From NCBI GenBank assembly GCA_943788245.1, contig CALSPN010000047.1:1-37862 (forward strand): 37,862 bases of DNA. The letters are read 5' to 3'. Below are positions 36,024 through 37,862 of this stretch, piece after piece. The position numbers and the translations under genes were made by a program. The notes beneath the pieces are model-generated. The model had not been told where the DNA came from, did no database searches, and saw nothing but the letters and a program-made list of their open reading frames with translations. This DNA is from an uncultured Verrucomicrobiae bacterium (lineage in GTDB: Bacteria; Verrucomicrobiota; Verrucomicrobiia; Limisphaerales; AAA164-E04). Position 1 is the first letter of the stretch. Every line of letters begins with the position of its first letter.

Positions 36024-36838
36024 TTGCTCTACCTGAAGAATTCACATGATTGAACATGCTTTTTATCCATCATCGTGACAATTTGCAAACCAACGTTATT
36101 CTTTTGTTTTACATGGATAAGGTTCCGCAGCAATCCCATGATCCTGAAAAGTGGCTTCTAGAAGCGAAGTATATCCACCAAATTTTAAACTCCAATACTC
36201 ATTGGAAATGGATCAGCGCAATTACGATTTTCAAAGAATATTCGCGCTGGTCTTATCACCACAGGAATTATGTCTGAAACGAGATTCCAAGATGCTCAAT
36301 CAGGGCGTAAAGTGTCGAGCAGGTCCGGTGGAGTTCTCCTGTCCGTGGAACAGGAAAGGTCCGCGACTGGGCGAGATATGGAGCTTCTAATTGGCTTTTG
36401 GATAATGGTGCAATCACATACTTACACCCTTTCGGCTATTAGAGCTGAAGGACGGTTTTTCCCGACGCTTGAAGGTCTTGGCTCTTAAAATCTAAATCGA
36501 ATGCCATCATCATTTGTGCACAGGGGCAACCTCCGTTATTTAATATATGCCTAAGCTGTTCGTGGTTGGATGCATCATCGTGACTGTAGCTGGTTTCCAA
36601 TTCAAAACGCCAGCAATCATCAAATACCAACGCAAAGATTCACCTGTAATAGGTTTGGGGATAGGGGATGTGTGGCTTGTGAATTACACAAGCGCGGGGT
36701 CCTGGTTATCGATTCCGGTTCCCTGAGGGGATTCCGCTGTCGGCCAAAGTTCAAAAGGCTGAAATGGCCCTGATGCTGTTCATACAAACTTCCTTGATAG
36801 AAGATTGTAACTCAAATTAAAAAATGAGCCTCAGACGC
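36024..36838. other. intergenic stretch with one possible small ORF
   Basis: More than 800 bases between the cupredoxin gene and the glnB terminator. Segment 36305-36380 is locally richer in G+C, with a small CCTGT/ACAGG hairpin and two AGGTCCG copies, but matches no RNA family I recognise. Apart from the small ORF at 36547, no coding sequence is supported. Confidence 0.4.
36547..36726 (+). CDS. possible 59-residue hydrophobic small protein
   Basis: ATG at 36547 opens a frame that begins MPKLFVVGCIIVTVAGFQF, a short signal-like or membrane segment, and ends at TGA 36724-36726. No RBS or homologue is evident. It could be a small exported protein or chance. Confidence 0.2.
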   Translation: MPKLFVVGCIIVTVAGFQFKTPAIIKYQRKDSPVIGLGIGDVWLVNYTSAGSWLSIPVP

Positions 36839-36872
36839 TAAAAGCGCGAAGGAACAAGCCTTCGCGCTTTTA
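36839..36872. terminator. intrinsic terminator after glnB
   Basis: A 14-bp perfect stem (TAAAAGCGCGAAGG paired with CCTTCGCGCTTTTA) closes a six-base loop, 23 bases beyond the glnB stop on the minus strand. The stem ends in an A/T block on both sides, so it can act in either direction. Its AAAAGCG arm repeats the design of the terminator at 5586. Confidence 0.8.
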
Positions 36873-36895
36873 AGAATAAATCGGCTTGCAGTAGG

Positions 36896-37315
<420 letters not shown>

Positions 37316-37393
37316 TTAGTTAATCTCTAGGAATTTTGATCTGCGGGCAATCATTTTTGAGCTGAATTCCGCATGATGCCACTGAAGGTCAGA

Positions 37394-37862
37394 TCAAGAG
37401 TTATAACCTGATTCACCGTGGCATGCTTGATCGAGTCCCATCATTTCTTCCTCATCACTCACTCTCAAGCCCATTGTTTTATCAATGATGAATAAAGCAA
37501 TGACTGAGACAACACCGCTCCATGCAATCGTCACGATAACACTTTTAATTTGAGCAACAACTTGGAAACCAATACTTTGGATTTCCGTGTGGGAGCCTCC
37601 CAATGCAGGGGCGGCACACACACCTGTCAACACAGCTCCCACAACACCGCCCACTCCGTGAACACCAAAGACATCCAGACTGTCATCATAGCCAAATTTG
37701 TGTTTGAGGGAGGTTGCGGAGAAATAACATACCGCACTGGAGCATAATCCTATCAGCAAAGCTCCCATGGGACCAGCACTCCCGGAAGCTGGCGTAATGG
37801 CTACTAATCCTGCAACAGCACCTGTTGCGATGCCAACTGCTGTTGGTCTTCCAGTTTTGATC
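37394..37862 (-). CDS. amtB: ammonium transporter, 5' part outside window
   Basis: This is the C-terminal part of an AmtB/Amt inner-membrane ammonium channel. The frame runs off the right edge and includes RPTAVGIATGAVAGLVAITP, then GPMGALLIGL and DDSLDVFGVHGVGGVVGAVL (with the conserved channel His), final membrane helices and a cytoplasmic tail ending EEEMMGLDQACHGES. PII contacts this cytoplasmic side, and glnB follows it. The order amtB-glnB is the reverse of the common glnK-amtB. Confidence 0.96.
   Translation of the reverse strand, partial: IKTGRPTAVGIATGAVAGLVAITPASGSAGPMGALLIGLCSSAVCYFSATSLKHKFGYDDSLDVFGVHGVGGVVGAVLTGVCAAPALGGSHTEIQSIGFQVVAQIKSVIVTIAWSGVVSVIALFIIDKTMGLRVSDEEEMMGLDQACHGESGYNS

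Noticed and set aside
36300..36385. Structured G+C-richer segment resembling parts of RNase P RNA, SRP RNA or a cobalamin riboswitch
   Set aside because: Short words such as AGGAAAGGTCCG look suggestive, but no family core or overall fold could be built, and no suitable gene follows on the plus strand.

Overview
The window reads as a chromosomal segment of a heterotrophic, Gram-negative, probably marine or aquatic bacterium of the PVC group, most likely Verrucomicrobiota. This rests on gene content, not on a marker tree. It carries formylglycine sulfatases, ThuA, DUF1080 and DUF4432 carbohydrate proteins, a ribose-type ABC operon, a STAS-MlaE permease, a LigD-like ATP ligase with its exonuclease, and long NfeD. 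It also holds dnaA with a plausible origin region, clpPX, rnc and amtB-glnB, so it is core chromosome and not a mobile island. I saw no tRNA, rRNA, CRISPR array, transposase or phage gene.

Layout. 1-3162 (minus): an Mla-type lipid ABC operon (mlaE-mlaF-mlaD-auxiliary lipoprotein, the last cut by the window edge). 3312-8180 (plus): a sulfatase, a ThuA/beta-propeller protein and a DUF1080 lipoprotein, interrupted by a gene-poor stretch with a broken small membrane gene and a structured hairpin plus terminator. 8197-14256 (minus): a tight five-gene operon of sugar-binding lipoprotein, variant shikimate-dehydrogenase-like enzyme, DUF4432 mutarotase-like protein, double ATPase and permease. 14652-15299: a sulfatase pseudogene. 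15296-18017 (minus): a degenerate ATP-dependent DNA ligase plus an intact ligase-associated exonuclease. 18630-24637 (plus): gamma-glutamyltransferase, threonine/serine dehydratase, clpP, clpX and an aminotransferase. 24644-33470 (minus): an orphan ABC ATPase, dnaA, a putative oriC, nfeD, a flavoprotein/radical-SAM pair, a dead GNAT gene, rnc and a CxxC protein. 34007-36023 (minus): a cupredoxin and a sulfite-oxidase-like molybdoenzyme. 36839-37862 (minus): a terminator, glnB, and the amtB 3' part.

Functionally, the left third looks like a module for desulfating and importing an oxidised or otherwise unusual sugar. The cupredoxin/sulfite-oxidase pair suggests periplasmic sulfite oxidation.

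A striking property is broken genes. Single-base frameshifts interrupt mlaD, a small membrane gene, the ligase, ggt (twice), nfeD (twice) and the sulfite oxidase, several of them in homopolymers. Separately, a sulfatase and a GNAT acetyltransferase are real pseudogenes with in-frame stops and deletions. The ligase has lost its catalytic lysine and other nucleotidyltransferase motifs, which indel error cannot explain. The most interesting candidates for undescribed biology are the pseudo-ligase/exonuclease pair, the radical-SAM/halogenase-like pair, and the sugar operon with its variant AroE-like enzyme and domain-inserted permease.
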